NCBI GenBank assembly: GCA_944389295.1
Contig: CALXLV010000028.1
Location: 80,504-143,151 of the forward strand
Direction: 5' to 3'
DNA length: 62,648 nucleotides
From: an uncultured Spirochaetaceae bacterium
GTDB lineage: Bacteria; Spirochaetota; Spirochaetia; Sphaerochaetales; Sphaerochaetaceae
Every line of letters starts with the position of its first letter. Within the stretch, counting starts at the first letter, position 1. Positions 1 through 9,190 of the stretch are shown here, in pieces. The notes beneath the pieces are model-generated. The model saw nothing but the letters and a program-made list of their open reading frames with translations, did no database searches and was not told where the DNA came from. The position numbers and the translations under genes are program-made.

Positions 1-402
1 CGTGACAATGAATGGCTGGATGTTGAGATATGCGACAAGGTATCCCTGCACGACGCCGAATGCGATGCCGATGGCAAGCGAGAGGAGTATTGCCGTGAGG
101 ACGCTCCCGTTGTGGTAGTCGAGGTTCACCGCCGCGCTCATGCAGATAAGCGCCGTCAGCTTTCCTACCGATATATCGATGCCGCCCGTTATCATGACAA
201 TGCTCATTCCGCAGGAGAGGATTATAAGGGCAGCGTTCTCGTTGAGGATGTTGAAGAGCGTCTGAATCTTTAAAAATCCCCTGCCGATAAAGAGCATCGC
301 GGCAAGATACATCGCGAAGAATACGACTATCGTTATGGTCAGAAGAAGATTGGTATCGGACATCGGGACAAGCCGTCCCTTCCTGTTAAGAACCTTTCCC
401 AT
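1..402 (-). CDS. yjfF: Sugar ABC transporter permease, YjfF-like (partial, 3' end outside window)
   Basis: N-terminal 134 codons of an inner-membrane permease of the ribose/galactofuranose ABC family; the rest lies beyond position 1. After a basic N-terminus it shows hydrophobic segments and the family motif GGIDISVG near residue 76, as in YjfF and RbsC. Its ATG overlaps the stop of the preceding permease gene (TGATG at 404-400), so both permeases are translationally coupled and probably form a heterodimeric channel. Family assignment is secure; the substrate is inferred from the YtfQRT-YjfF gene order. Confidence 0.85.
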   Translation of the reverse strand, partial: MGKVLNRKGRLVPMSDTNLLLTITIVVFFAMYLAAMLFIGRGFLKIQTLFNILNENAALIILSCGMSIVMITGGIDISVGKLTALICMSAAVNLDYHNGSVLTAILLSLAIGIAFGVVQGYLVAYLNIQPFIVT

Positions 403-1496
403 CACGCTGCCTCCTTCCCGGCTTTTGCCGACCGGATGCTTCTCCAGACCTTGCCTGCCTTCTCTCTGACTGTCGGAGCGCTGAGCACGACGAGGACTAT
501 AACGACCACCGCCTTGTATGCGGGGAGCGCGCTGGAGGAGACATTGAACTTGAAGAGCGTCGTAGTCAGGAACTGGATGACATACGCTCCAAGTATCGAG
601 GATGCCATGCTGAACTTGCCTCCGGAGAGCGCATTGCCTCCGAGAGCCACCGCGAGGATCGCATCCATCTCAATATCGAGGGCCACGACGGAGTAGTTTA
701 TCGTCGAGAACCTTGTGACCTTGATGAATCCGGCCACTGCGACGCAGAGCCCCATTATTACGTAGGTGATGAATTTGATCAGCGACGGATTGATTCCGTT
801 GAGCTTCGCGGAGTTCGGATTGATACCGACAGCCTGCGTGTAGAGGCCAAGTGTCGTGAATTTCAGCACGAGAGCCGTTATGATCATGCAGATTATGGCG
901 ATGAATATAGGCGTCGGCACAGGTATTCCCGGCATGAACGTTCCGAAGTACCCGAACGCAGGATCGCTGATGATCGGCAGGCGGTTGTTGTTGATCCATG
1001 CCGCTATTGACCTTCCCGCCGTATAGAGAATCAGCGTCGCGATCATCGGCTGGATGTTGAAATATGCCACGAGAGTACCGTTGAACGCGCCGAAGAGCAT
1101 TGAGACGAGACATGAGATGAGGAATGCCGTGAGTATGGATGCCTGCATCTCCTCTGGTCTGGGATTGTCTCCGCAGAGTACTCTCAGCACGACGCTTCCG
1201 CTTATTGCTATCGCGGCTCCGACGCTGATGTCCTGTCCGCCGGAAGCGGCTGTGACGAGCGTCATTCCGATCGCAAGTATCGCAAGCTCTGATGCGTTGT
1301 CGAGTATCGTTATGAGATAACCGGAGAGAACCGGTTCGCCCGCGCTGTTCTGAGCGTATGTTATTTCGAAGAACGACGGGTCAGCTATGAGATTGAATAT
1401 GATAAGGACAAGAAGCGCGGCGATGGGGATGAATATCTGTTTCCTGAATAATCCCGTCAGCTTCTGCACTCCCGCAACATTTCCCGGAGCAGTCAC
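402..1496 (-). CDS. ytfT: Sugar ABC transporter permease, YtfT-like
   Basis: Inner-membrane permease of 364 residues, normal length for the RbsC/YtfT family. It carries the GGQDISVGAAIAISG motif near residue 86, repeated hydrophobic segments and a basic C-terminal tail. The start is GTG at 1496, overlapping the ATPase stop by four bases (GTGA), which implies translational coupling. With the next gene it should form the channel of a galactofuranose-type or pentose importer. The exact sugar cannot be read from the sequence. Confidence 0.88.
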   Translation of the reverse strand: MTAPGNVAGVQKLTGLFRKQIFIPIAALLVLIIFNLIADPSFFEITYAQNSAGEPVLSGYLITILDNASELAILAIGMTLVTAASGGQDISVGAAIAISGSVVLRVLCGDNPRPEEMQASILTAFLISCLVSMLFGAFNGTLVAYFNIQPMIATLILYTAGRSIAAWINNNRLPIISDPAFGYFGTFMPGIPVPTPIFIAIICMIITALVLKFTTLGLYTQAVGINPNSAKLNGINPSLIKFITYVIMGLCVAVAGFIKVTRFSTINYSVVALDIEMDAILAVALGGNALSGGKFSMASSILGAYVIQFLTTTLFKFNVSSSALPAYKAVVVIVLVVLSAPTVREKAGKVWRSIRSAKAGKEAA

Positions 1497-2998
1497 TTCT
1501 CACCTCCTGCAATCGTGCTCATGATCTTGTTCTGCGTGAGCTCGTCGCCCTTGAGCTCGCCTACGGCCTTTCCGTCCCTCATGACGACAAGGCGCGAGCA
1601 GGTACGGAGCATCTCGTCTATCTCGGAAGAGATGAATGTCACGCTCTTTCCCTCTCCGGCGAGCTTGAGCACCAGTTTCTGTATCTCTATCTTCGTTCCG
1701 ATATCGATTCCCCTCGTCGGCTCATCCAGAATGAGGTACTGCGGATTAGTAAGGAGCCAGCGTGCGAGAATGACCTTCTGCTGGTTGCCGCCGGAGAGAG
1801 ACTTCACCGGAGTTTCGGTGGAGGCCGTCTTTATCTCCAGAAGCTTGATATACTCATCGGCGAACTTCTCCGCCTTGGCCCTTGAGATCGGGCCGAAGAA
1901 GCCTTCAAGCACCTGCAGTGCTAGGATTATGTTCTCACGGACTGAGAGATCGCCGATGATGCCGTCCCTCTTTCTGTCCTCGGGAAGATATCCGATGCCG
2001 TGCTTCATAGCATCGCGCGGGTGCGAGATGTGGACAGGCTTGCCGTCCATCATGACCTTGCCTCCGGTGACCTTGTCCGCTCCGAAGATGGCTCTCACGC
2101 ATTCGCTTCTGCCTGAACCGAGAAGCCCTGTAAAGCCGTTAACCTCCCCTTTGTGGATAGTGAAATCAAACGGACTCTTGGCCGCAACGCTTGAAAGTCT
2201 GTCAGCCTCATAGATGACTTCGTCGCTTCCGACACCGTCTCCGCTTCCTTTGATCTCTGAAAGGTCATTGAGCTCCTTGCCGAGCATCTTGGAGACCAGC
2301 TCAACGCGCGGAAGGTTCTCGATAGCATATTCTCCGACGAGTTTTCCGTCCCTCAGCACCGTAATTCTGTCGCATACTTCGTAAACCTGATCAAGGAAGT
2401 GCGTGACGAAGATTATTCCGACGCCTCTGGCTTTCAGGTCAAGCATCAGGCGGAAGAGCTTGGCAACCTCTGACTCATCCAGAGATGAAGTGGGCTCGTC
2501 GAGGATGAGGACACGGCACTCCATATCAACCGCACGAGCGATGGCAACCATCTGCTGCACGGCGATCGAACATGTGCCGAGCTGCTGCTCCGCCTTCGCC
2601 GGTATTCCCAGCGATTCGAGCATCTTCGCCGCGCCTGCGTTCATCTCGCGCCATTTCGTTATGACGCCCGATGTGCGGCCTATATACATATTCTCCGCCA
2701 CCGTAAGGTTAGGGCAGAGCGTTATTTCCTGGTAAACCGTGCTTATGCCGGCTTTCTGAGCCTCCTCCGGAGACTTTATGCTGACAGGGCCCTCATGTCC
2801 CTTGAGGAATACCTCTCCTCCGTCCTTCTGGTAAACACCGGTAAGGACTTTTATCAGCGTGGATTTGCCGGCTCCGTTCTCCCCCATCAAAGCGTGAATC
2901 TCTCCTTCTCTGAGAGTGAAGTCAACATTCTGCAGGGCCTTCACGCTGTAGAAGCTCTTAGATATCCCCCGCATCTCAAGAACAGAATCCTTCTGCAT
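1493..2998 (-). CDS. ytfR: Sugar ABC transporter ATP-binding protein, YtfR-like
   Basis: Two-domain ATPase of about 501 residues, typical of monosaccharide importers (RbsA/MglA/YtfR). The N-terminal half has Walker A GENGAGKST and Walker B VLILDEPTSSLD; its signature region reads CSIAVQQM instead of LSGGQ. The C-terminal half has signature LSGGNQQKV and LILDEPTRGID. ATG at 2998 is chosen; a GTG two codons upstream at 3004 is the alternative. It sits between the binding-protein gene and the permeases. A hairpin separates it from the binding protein, which usually allows more binding protein than transporter. Confidence 0.9.
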   Translation of the reverse strand: MQKDSVLEMRGISKSFYSVKALQNVDFTLREGEIHALMGENGAGKSTLIKVLTGVYQKDGGEVFLKGHEGPVSIKSPEEAQKAGISTVYQEITLCPNLTVAENMYIGRTSGVITKWREMNAGAAKMLESLGIPAKAEQQLGTCSIAVQQMVAIARAVDMECRVLILDEPTSSLDESEVAKLFRLMLDLKARGVGIIFVTHFLDQVYEVCDRITVLRDGKLVGEYAIENLPRVELVSKMLGKELNDLSEIKGSGDGVGSDEVIYEADRLSSVAAKSPFDFTIHKGEVNGFTGLLGSGRSECVRAIFGADKVTGGKVMMDGKPVHISHPRDAMKHGIGYLPEDRKRDGIIGDLSVRENIILALQVLEGFFGPISRAKAEKFADEYIKLLEIKTASTETPVKSLSGGNQQKVILARWLLTNPQYLILDEPTRGIDIGTKIEIQKLVLKLAGEGKSVTFISSEIDEMLRTCSRLVVMRDGKAVGELKGDELTQNKIMSTIAGGEK

Positions 2999-3024
2999 TA
3001 ACACCCATCCTCTCTGAAATGTCT

Positions 3025-3077
3025 ATTAAAACGAACGAAGGCACGTCGGAATCCCTCACTGGAAGTCCTCCGTGCCT
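3025..3077 (-). terminator. Intercistronic hairpin / partial terminator between ytfQ and ytfR
   Basis: On the minus strand AGGCACG (3077-3071) can pair with CGTGCCT (3045-3039), with further GGA/TCC pairing inside. A TCGTTCGTTTT stretch follows. The position between binding-protein and ATPase genes suits a leaky terminator or 3' stabilising stem that lowers downstream expression. This is inference from structure only. Confidence 0.45.
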
Positions 3078-3108
3078 GCGCTTCACTGAACTGCCATTAT
3101 CTCAGGAA

Positions 3109-4086
3109 TCAGATTCCGTACTTATCCACATCTTCCTGTGTTATGGTAGCCGCATCGAATCCCTGCTCGACAAGGTAGATAGTCTTGCTCTCGGGCTCGA
3201 TTCCGTTCTCGAGGTTCCTGATGATTCCATCGATCGTGTCAGCCTGGAACGGATTGGCCTGTCCGTCATAGTTCCATCTTCCTGCAAGGAGTTCCTCAAG
3301 AGCCCACTTGTTGCAGTCGAATCCCATGATGATGACGTCGCCGTCCACTCCGTGAGAGATGTTGGCTCTGTCAAGAGCGGCCACTGCGCCTCTTGCCATA
3401 TCATCGTTCTCCGCATAGATGACGTTGAACGGTGTTCCGGCATCGATTACGGACTGTACGATCTGCTGAGCTGTCTCTGCGTTCCATTCAGCAGTCTGCT
3501 GCGTCACGAGATTCCAGTTGTCATTGTTCGCAACCATCTCATTGAGAGCGCCCGTTCTTCCGATCTGAGCGGATGAGCCCATGACTCCCTGAATATGGAT
3601 GATGTTGTATTCATCGAGATTCTGGGAAGCGAGCCAGTCAACAGCTGTCTGTCCCTGAAGATTCGTGTCAGAAACGACTTCCGCCACATAGAGGCTGGGA
3701 TCTGCATCAACTGTGCGGTCAAAGAGAATTACATAGATACCTGCATTCTGGGCATCCTGAAGGACGGAATCCCATCCAGCTGTTCCCGCTGCGGAGAGGA
3801 GGAGGTAATCGACCTCATCCTGTACGAATGTCTGCGCTGCGGCGATCTGCTCATCGTTTCTGAGGCTGTAGAAGAAGGAGGCGTCATAGCCGTTCTCTTC
3901 ATTGAACACTCTCTTGAGATCAGCATCGTTGGCTGTGCGGTATCCCGATTCGTTAGGATCGTTGTTTATGATTCCGACTCTGATGAGCCCGCCGTCATCC
4001 TCTGCGCCGGCTTCAGCGGCTCCGGATGCGAATACTGCCGTTACGGACAGAATGAGCACTAACAGCGAAAACAGAACTTTCTTCAT
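3109..4086 (-). CDS. ytfQ: Periplasmic sugar-binding protein, YtfQ-like
   Basis: Substrate-binding protein of 325 residues, periplasmic-binding-protein type I fold. It has a signal peptide (MKK, then a hydrophobic stretch to about residue 20, ending FASGAAEA) without a lipobox Cys. Motifs shared with YtfQ include an FDR after the second strand (LFDRTVDAD), the GVMGSSAQIGR region and YAENDDMARGA. A good ribosome site (GAGAGGTG) precedes the ATG. It is the first gene of the operon, divergent from the GntR/LacI regulator. Galactofuranose is the known YtfQ ligand; arabinose or another furanose is possible given the regulator type. Confidence 0.88.
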   Translation of the reverse strand: MKKVLFSLLVLILSVTAVFASGAAEAGAEDDGGLIRVGIINNDPNESGYRTANDADLKRVFNEENGYDASFFYSLRNDEQIAAAQTFVQDEVDYLLLSAAGTAGWDSVLQDAQNAGIYVILFDRTVDADPSLYVAEVVSDTNLQGQTAVDWLASQNLDEYNIIHIQGVMGSSAQIGRTGALNEMVANNDNWNLVTQQTAEWNAETAQQIVQSVIDAGTPFNVIYAENDDMARGAVAALDRANISHGVDGDVIIMGFDCNKWALEELLAGRWNYDGQANPFQADTIDGIIRNLENGIEPESKTIYLVEQGFDAATITQEDVDKYGI

Positions 4087-4171
4087 ATTTACACCTCTCT
4101 TTTGCTGCGGCTACCGATTTTCTCCCTTTTTCTGATAGCCACAACTAGATTGGAACATCGTGATACCGTAC

Positions 4172-4190
4172 TGTCAACAAATTTTTTGTT
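4172..4190 (-). promoter_or_regulatory. Candidate -35 box of the ytfQ promoter with overlapping palindrome
   Basis: A perfect TTGACA lies at 4177-4172 on the minus strand, about 85 bp before ytfQ. A 15-bp palindrome AACAAATTTTTTGTT (4176-4190) overlaps its first two bases. No clear -10 hexamer is seen 16-18 bp downstream, so the promoter call is tentative. The overlap would suit a repressor site. Confidence 0.4.
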
Positions 4191-4216
4191 TTTCCGGGGA
4201 TTAATACGCAAAACAG

Positions 4217-4363
4217 ATACAAATATAAACAATTGGCAGGAAATAAATACAAATATAAGGCCGATTGTGCTGTAAAATATGGGAAATTTTCTGCTCTGAG
4301 GTAATTCTCGCCATCAATCCTATAATGAATTCCGGCATTGCCCTGAAAATAAATACAAATATT
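4217..4363. repeat. Threefold operator-like repeat ATACAAATAT between ytfQ and its regulator
   Basis: The core ATACAAATAT occurs at 4217-4226, 4247-4256 and 4353-4362. The first two continue as ...ATAA, and the last two are preceded by AAATAA. Spacing is exactly 30 bp and then 106 bp, near whole helical turns, so the sites face the same side. TACAAAT resembles the half-site bound by AraR-type GntR/LacI hybrids (known family biology). They are probably the operators of the divergent regulator, allowing looped repression. No other copies were noticed in the window. Confidence 0.55.
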
Positions 4364-4413
4364 CTTCCATTCCGGAAATTCCATGCTATCCTTGGAAAAA
4401 GGCGGGCGAAATC

Positions 4414-5481
4414 GTGGCTAAATACAGGCAGCTGGCAGATCTTCTCAGAAGCGATGCCGCAAAGATACTCAGGGAAGGCGGAGTCAGGCTTCCGACGGAA
4501 ATGGAGATCGCATCATCATACGGCATCAGCCGGCAGACCGTGCGGAATGCTCTCAAGGTTCTTGAGGATGATGGCGTCATCGAAAAGCGTCAGGGAAGCG
4601 GCTCATACATCACCCCTCAGAAGCAGTCAGGCGACATGAAGCAGATTGCTGTAGTCACGACTTTCATAGATGACTATATTTTTCCGACAATCCTCCACGA
4701 TGCACAGCGCATATTCGCAGAGAACGGCTACTCCACTCTGATCTATGCGACAGAGAACAGCGTCGGAAGAGAACATGAGATTCTAACGGAACTCCTCGGG
4801 AAAAGCATAAGCGCTGTCCTGATAGAGGGCTCCCGCACTGCTCTCCCCACCCCCAACTCGGCGCTTTTCTCCGCTTTCAGAAAGAGGGAGATTCCCCTGC
4901 TTTTCCTGCACGGACTCTACCCTAACCTTCACGATTTCCCGTCCGTGCTGGATGACAACTTCTCAGGAGGCTACCAGCTTGCGGAATATCTCATCAGCAA
5001 GGGGCACTCACGGATCGCAGGCGTGTTCAAGAGCGATGATATGCAGGGACCGCTGAGGTATCATGGCGTGGTCAGCGCCATGACAGATGCCGGGATAGAA
5101 ATAAATGACAGCTGTTTCTGCTGGTATGACTCGGAGGACCGCAAGGCCATCATCAGCGGCAAAGGCGTCGAGAGGCTTGAGAGGTTCATCAGCAGGAGGC
5201 TGGAAAACGTCTCCGCGGTTGTCTGCTACAACGATGAGATCGCATATACGATGGTGCGGCTGCTGCTTGAGATCGGCATAAGGATTCCGGAAGATATCGC
5301 AGTGGTCAGCTTCGACAACAGTTTTTACAGCCAGATAGGAGCGGTGCCGATCACATCGCTGGGACATTCCGTTCCCAAAAGCGGCAAGGCTGCAGCAGAG
5401 CTGCTTGTAGGCATGCTGAACGGAAAGAATACTGAATCAGTTCTCCTGAAATGGGAACTCATAAGCAGGGCTAGCGGCTGA
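4414..5481 (+). CDS. GntR-type regulator with LacI-like sugar-sensing domain (AraR-like)
   Basis: Transcription regulator of 355 residues. Residues about 1-68 form a GntR winged helix (LPTEMEIASSYGISRQTVRNALKVLE...GVIEKRQGSGSYI). Residues about 75-355 form a LacI/PBP-I effector domain (VDDNFSGGYQLAEYLISKGH, ending DIAVVSFDN...). This is the AraR architecture, usually a repressor released by a sugar. The start is a GTG at 4414. It is divergent from the sugar importer and is the obvious local regulator, with the ATACAAATAT repeats between them as candidate sites. Confidence 0.88.
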   Translation: MAKYRQLADLLRSDAAKILREGGVRLPTEMEIASSYGISRQTVRNALKVLEDDGVIEKRQGSGSYITPQKQSGDMKQIAVVTTFIDDYIFPTILHDAQRIFAENGYSTLIYATENSVGREHEILTELLGKSISAVLIEGSRTALPTPNSALFSAFRKREIPLLFLHGLYPNLHDFPSVLDDNFSGGYQLAEYLISKGHSRIAGVFKSDDMQGPLRYHGVVSAMTDAGIEINDSCFCWYDSEDRKAIISGKGVERLERFISRRLENVSAVVCYNDEIAYTMVRLLLEIGIRIPEDIAVVSFDNSFYSQIGAVPITSLGHSVPKSGKAAAELLVGMLNGKNTESVLLKWELISRASG

Positions 5482-5690
5482 TTCTGCTCTTCACGTTTTC
5501 AGAGTTTAAGATAAAGGGAAATATGTAACTCTTTATCTGGAATACAGCAGAAGTGCACTTGATATTGAAAAACTGCTGGGAAAAGCCCCCTCCCTTCCTC
5601 ATCGGCCCAAGGATGACAGAAAAGACAGAACAATGAAATACAGAAGAAAAGAGTTCTATCATCAGACCACAGGCTGATTCATGGTATGTT

Positions 5691-8405
5691 TCAGTGTGAA
5701 ATATAATTATTCAGGAAATTGGTGATTATTTTCTGCTCTCCGCTGCCGTTTGTTCTGAAGTGCAGCAATGGGAGCCCATATTTTGAGAATATCGAATCCT
5801 TAATCTGATCCCTCTCATGTTGCCGGCTTCCTTCCTTATGATAATGGAAGCCATCCACCTCTACTGCAGCGACAGGTTCTTTGCCAACATATCTGTAAAT
5901 CAGAAAATCAACATGCGTACCATTTCTTGATAAATATAATCTCTCCTCTTCAGTGAGAGCTGACGTATCAGAAAAAAGATATCTTATCGGATAATGGCAT
6001 ACAATCCTGAAAGCATATTCACGAAACGCCGGAGAATTGATGATGTTTTCCAGAACTGAAAACATGATATTCTCAGAATCAAAAGATGAAACTTTCCGAT
6101 GTTTTGACAAGAACTCAATACGCGCCGCGGTTGATTGCTCATAGAGAAGATCAAATACAGAGACTATCCCGGATTTGACCGATCTGAAACTATTATAAGA
6201 AATATAGGAAATCAAATCATGAATATTGCTCTTGCTGGGCTGCGGATTTGAAGATGCGACAAGTATAAAACGCTCCTTGGCTCTTGATACAGCTACATTT
6301 ATAAGCATTGGCGAATCTGAGAAATCTGTAACGATGTCATCGGAAGTGGAGAAAATGATAGTATCCATCTCCCTGCCCTGAAAGCTGTGGATGGTGTCTA
6401 CCTTGATATCATCACGGCCAATTATCTGTCTTATGAGTCTGACATTATTCTGATAAGGGGTTATTATTCCAATGCTTCCGGCATCCGGAGGAAGGGATGG
6501 AAGGACCTCGTTTGCTATCACTTCCGCCTGCCTGAGATTTGCATGCTCTCTGCTGTGATATCCAGGTGCTGTCAGAAAGAGTTCTATCTCATCTCTGCGC
6601 TTTATGTCCTCTGTCATGATCACAAGTTTGCTGTCATAATATTTCTCGTTGCAGAAGCCTATTATCCGCGGCTGGCATCGGTAATGCTCTCGCAGCATAA
6701 CGGAAGGAGCAGCAGGGAATAACGCGCATACTGAAGAAATGAATGACATTTCTGAATACCTGTACGGCGAAGGAATATCATATTTCCTGAAAACTGATTC
6801 CGTATAGTTCCGGTCCTCCTCCGTAACAACATTCTGCAGCTGTTTGACGTCTCCGACGATGACAGCATTTCTCGCAGATAGAAGTGAAAGCGCTCCCGTT
6901 GCGATATCACACTGAGAAGCCTCGTCAATGATCACATAATCATACATAAGAGACCGGAGGGAAGATGCCGACGAGAACGCCGTACTTGTAATTATGGGAT
7001 ATTCCTTAAGCACAGCTTCCGGAGTTCTCCAGAGATCATCTTCCGAAAAGACCGTCCTGCGGTCCCTGTTCTTAAACCGCTTGAACAGCACAGCTTTCAG
7101 CAACTGAAGAGACAGCCTTGACAGTTCATCCTGCTTGCCTTTCATATCAAACATCCTGATTTTCTCTTCAAGGGAAGCTATCTCATCATTTAATTCCTTC
7201 CTGCGGGAGCAATAATACTGCCATTGAAGTTGTGTAACGATATCATTTCCGGGCTGTGCGGAATTTTTCCACGTCAGGACTTTTTGGAAGAATACAGCAG
7301 TTATGCGCATAAAAACAGAGAGATATTCATGACTCTGGAAATAAATGCTGTATTTCTGAATCAATGTCATGAGTTTTCTGCTTGTCTGGATATTGTCCGA
7401 TGAGTCATCTGAAACAGAAAACATATCTGAGAAATGTACAATTTCGGTGTTTATCTGCGATAACTCAGTTATCTTTTTCTGCCTCTCTTCCTGTATTTCA
7501 TAATACTCATCAAGGGAATCACTCAATTTTCTGATTTCGGATATGCAGCTCCTCATTTCGGCTTCAGTCATGCACCATTCAGAGATATCGGGATATATTC
7601 CAGTCTGCGACAGAAGAAATCTTTCCTTGTTCTCTGTACTCCCCAGAGAAGCCGCCAGAAAAGACAGTCCGTATCTGTCTAGTTTCTCCTTTACGTTATC
7701 TACAGCGGAGTTGTTGTTGGATACAATTTCCACTGTTTTATTCTGGAGGATGAGATTTGCAATAATTGTGAGTATCGTCTGAGTCTTGCCGGTTCCCGGA
7801 GGCCCCTGTATCACGCTGAGTTTATTCGATAATGCATTCTCAACTGCTTTCTTCTGGCTTGAATTACCTCCGAACGGATATATGATGAAAGACGGTTTAT
7901 CAACCGCAGCAGCGCTCATCTTTCCGGAGAGATAGCCGGCAAGAACAGAAGCCTCATCCACAAAATCGATCCGGGCATAACGCTTGGCAAGTACACGGTT
8001 CCCTTCCTCGTCTCTTATAGGATTCACTAATGAAATTTCCTTAAGATAAAGAAGAACATCACTCGCCTTTCCTTCTTCCAGAACGGAATGGGATACCGTC
8101 AGATTCTCATTGTGTATCAGATAGTTTTTGTCGCCTTTCTCAAGATACCAGTATCCGGCGCCTTCATACCTGTATATGGCCGTTAATCCGGCAAATAAAT
8201 CGCCATTGTAAATAATTGAATAAAAATCAGGATTCAAAATCTCTGGCTTGTAAATCTTTACGTCGCACTGTTTATAACTATATTCTTTCCCATTGCCGCA
8301 GAAACAGACACGATACAGTCCAGTTTCCTCATTAAAGGACAAAGACTGCACATCCTCTGTCCTTTCTTTATTTTTAAGAAATACCAAACACTTTGACCGG
8401 TCCAT
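5691..8405 (-). CDS. Superfamily 1 helicase with C-terminal DUF2726-type nuclease-like domain
   Basis: Large protein of about 904 residues. A first part of unknown type precedes an SF1 (UPF1-like) helicase core: Walker A QGPPGTGKTQ near residue 203, Walker B YVIIDEASQCD, motif IGIITPYQNN, VDTIHSFQGREMD and LINVAVSRAKERF. The last 130 residues hold VAAVEVDGFHYH...RDQIKDSIFSKYG, a PD-(D/E)XK-like DUF2726 module. ATG at 8405 is preferred over an in-frame TTG at 8423. Such helicase-nuclease fusions are common in accessory and defence regions. It sits next to YhcG, Fic and toxin genes, but a defence role is not shown by sequence alone. Confidence 0.85.
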   Translation of the reverse strand: MDRSKCLVFLKNKERTEDVQSLSFNEETGLYRVCFCGNGKEYSYKQCDVKIYKPEILNPDFYSIIYNGDLFAGLTAIYRYEGAGYWYLEKGDKNYLIHNENLTVSHSVLEEGKASDVLLYLKEISLVNPIRDEEGNRVLAKRYARIDFVDEASVLAGYLSGKMSAAAVDKPSFIIYPFGGNSSQKKAVENALSNKLSVIQGPPGTGKTQTILTIIANLILQNKTVEIVSNNNSAVDNVKEKLDRYGLSFLAASLGSTENKERFLLSQTGIYPDISEWCMTEAEMRSCISEIRKLSDSLDEYYEIQEERQKKITELSQINTEIVHFSDMFSVSDDSSDNIQTSRKLMTLIQKYSIYFQSHEYLSVFMRITAVFFQKVLTWKNSAQPGNDIVTQLQWQYYCSRRKELNDEIASLEEKIRMFDMKGKQDELSRLSLQLLKAVLFKRFKNRDRRTVFSEDDLWRTPEAVLKEYPIITSTAFSSASSLRSLMYDYVIIDEASQCDIATGALSLLSARNAVIVGDVKQLQNVVTEEDRNYTESVFRKYDIPSPYRYSEMSFISSVCALFPAAPSVMLREHYRCQPRIIGFCNEKYYDSKLVIMTEDIKRRDEIELFLTAPGYHSREHANLRQAEVIANEVLPSLPPDAGSIGIITPYQNNVRLIRQIIGRDDIKVDTIHSFQGREMDTIIFSTSDDIVTDFSDSPMLINVAVSRAKERFILVASSNPQPSKSNIHDLISYISYNSFRSVKSGIVSVFDLLYEQSTAARIEFLSKHRKVSSFDSENIMFSVLENIINSPAFREYAFRIVCHYPIRYLFSDTSALTEEERLYLSRNGTHVDFLIYRYVGKEPVAAVEVDGFHYHKEGSRQHERDQIKDSIFSKYGLPLLHFRTNGSGEQKIITNFLNNYISH

Positions 8406-8612
8406 ATTTACCTGACTGCACAATTACCCAATGATAACAAAGTAATTATAATATCTTCCGGAATCCGGGAAAGATAATCAAATACACAGCGGAAATGTTT
8501 TCTGTCTTTATGTATAAATGGAATATAAAGAAGTCTCATGAAATCCCTCTGTACATGCAGGCAATAGATTACAGAAAAAGGATAATAATGCCTTTGTTTC
8601 TGATAGGATTAG

Positions 8613-9184
8613 GTCATCCTGCAGTTCAACACGGAGATGCTTTCAGCTTACTGGAATATCGGGAGACTCATTGTCGAAGATGAGCAGAAGAATCAAGAAA
8701 GAGCACAATATGGAGAGCAGACACTGAAGCACATCTCAAAACGCCTTAAAGCAGAACTTGGCTCTGGATTCTCTCTTACCAATCTTAAAACCATGAGGAG
8801 ATTCTTCCTTGTCTACAGGAAAAGCCAGACACTGTCTGACCAATTGAGCTGGTCCCATTACTGCGAGCTTCTGACGATCTCCGATGATAACAAGCGCAGC
8901 TTTTATGAGAAGGAATGCATTGCTTCAAAGTGGTCTGTAAGGGAACTGAAACGGCAGCTTGATTCATCTCTTTATGAACGCCTCCTGCTCTCCCGAGGAA
9001 AAGAGAACAAGAAAGAAGTCAAAAGGCTTGCAGAGAAAGGACAGGAGATTGAGAAGCCTGAGGATATTCTCAAAGACCCTTATGTATTTGAGTTTGTTGG
9101 ACTGTCTGAAAACAAACCTATAATGGAAGATGATCTTGAATACAGACATTCATCGAAGAATGGAAAGAGAAATACAAGAAATAA
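8613..9184 (+). pseudogene. Remnant of YhcG-family (DUF1016) nuclease gene, lacking both ends
   Basis: From 8613, just after an in-frame TAG, the frame reads INTE-like LQFNTEMLSAYWNIGRLIVEDEQ, then TLKHISKRLKAELGSGFS, LSWSHYCELL and FVGLSENKPIMEDDLEYR. This is the DUF1016 N-terminal domain and linker. Homology stops near 9143; the C-terminal PD-(D/E)XK nuclease domain is absent. After that a different frame gives FIEEWKEKYKK and a stop at 9182, perhaps the tail of another lost gene. Without its nuclease domain the product is unlikely to be active. It abuts the convergent fic gene. Confidence 0.7.
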
Positions 9185-9190
9185 AACAAA

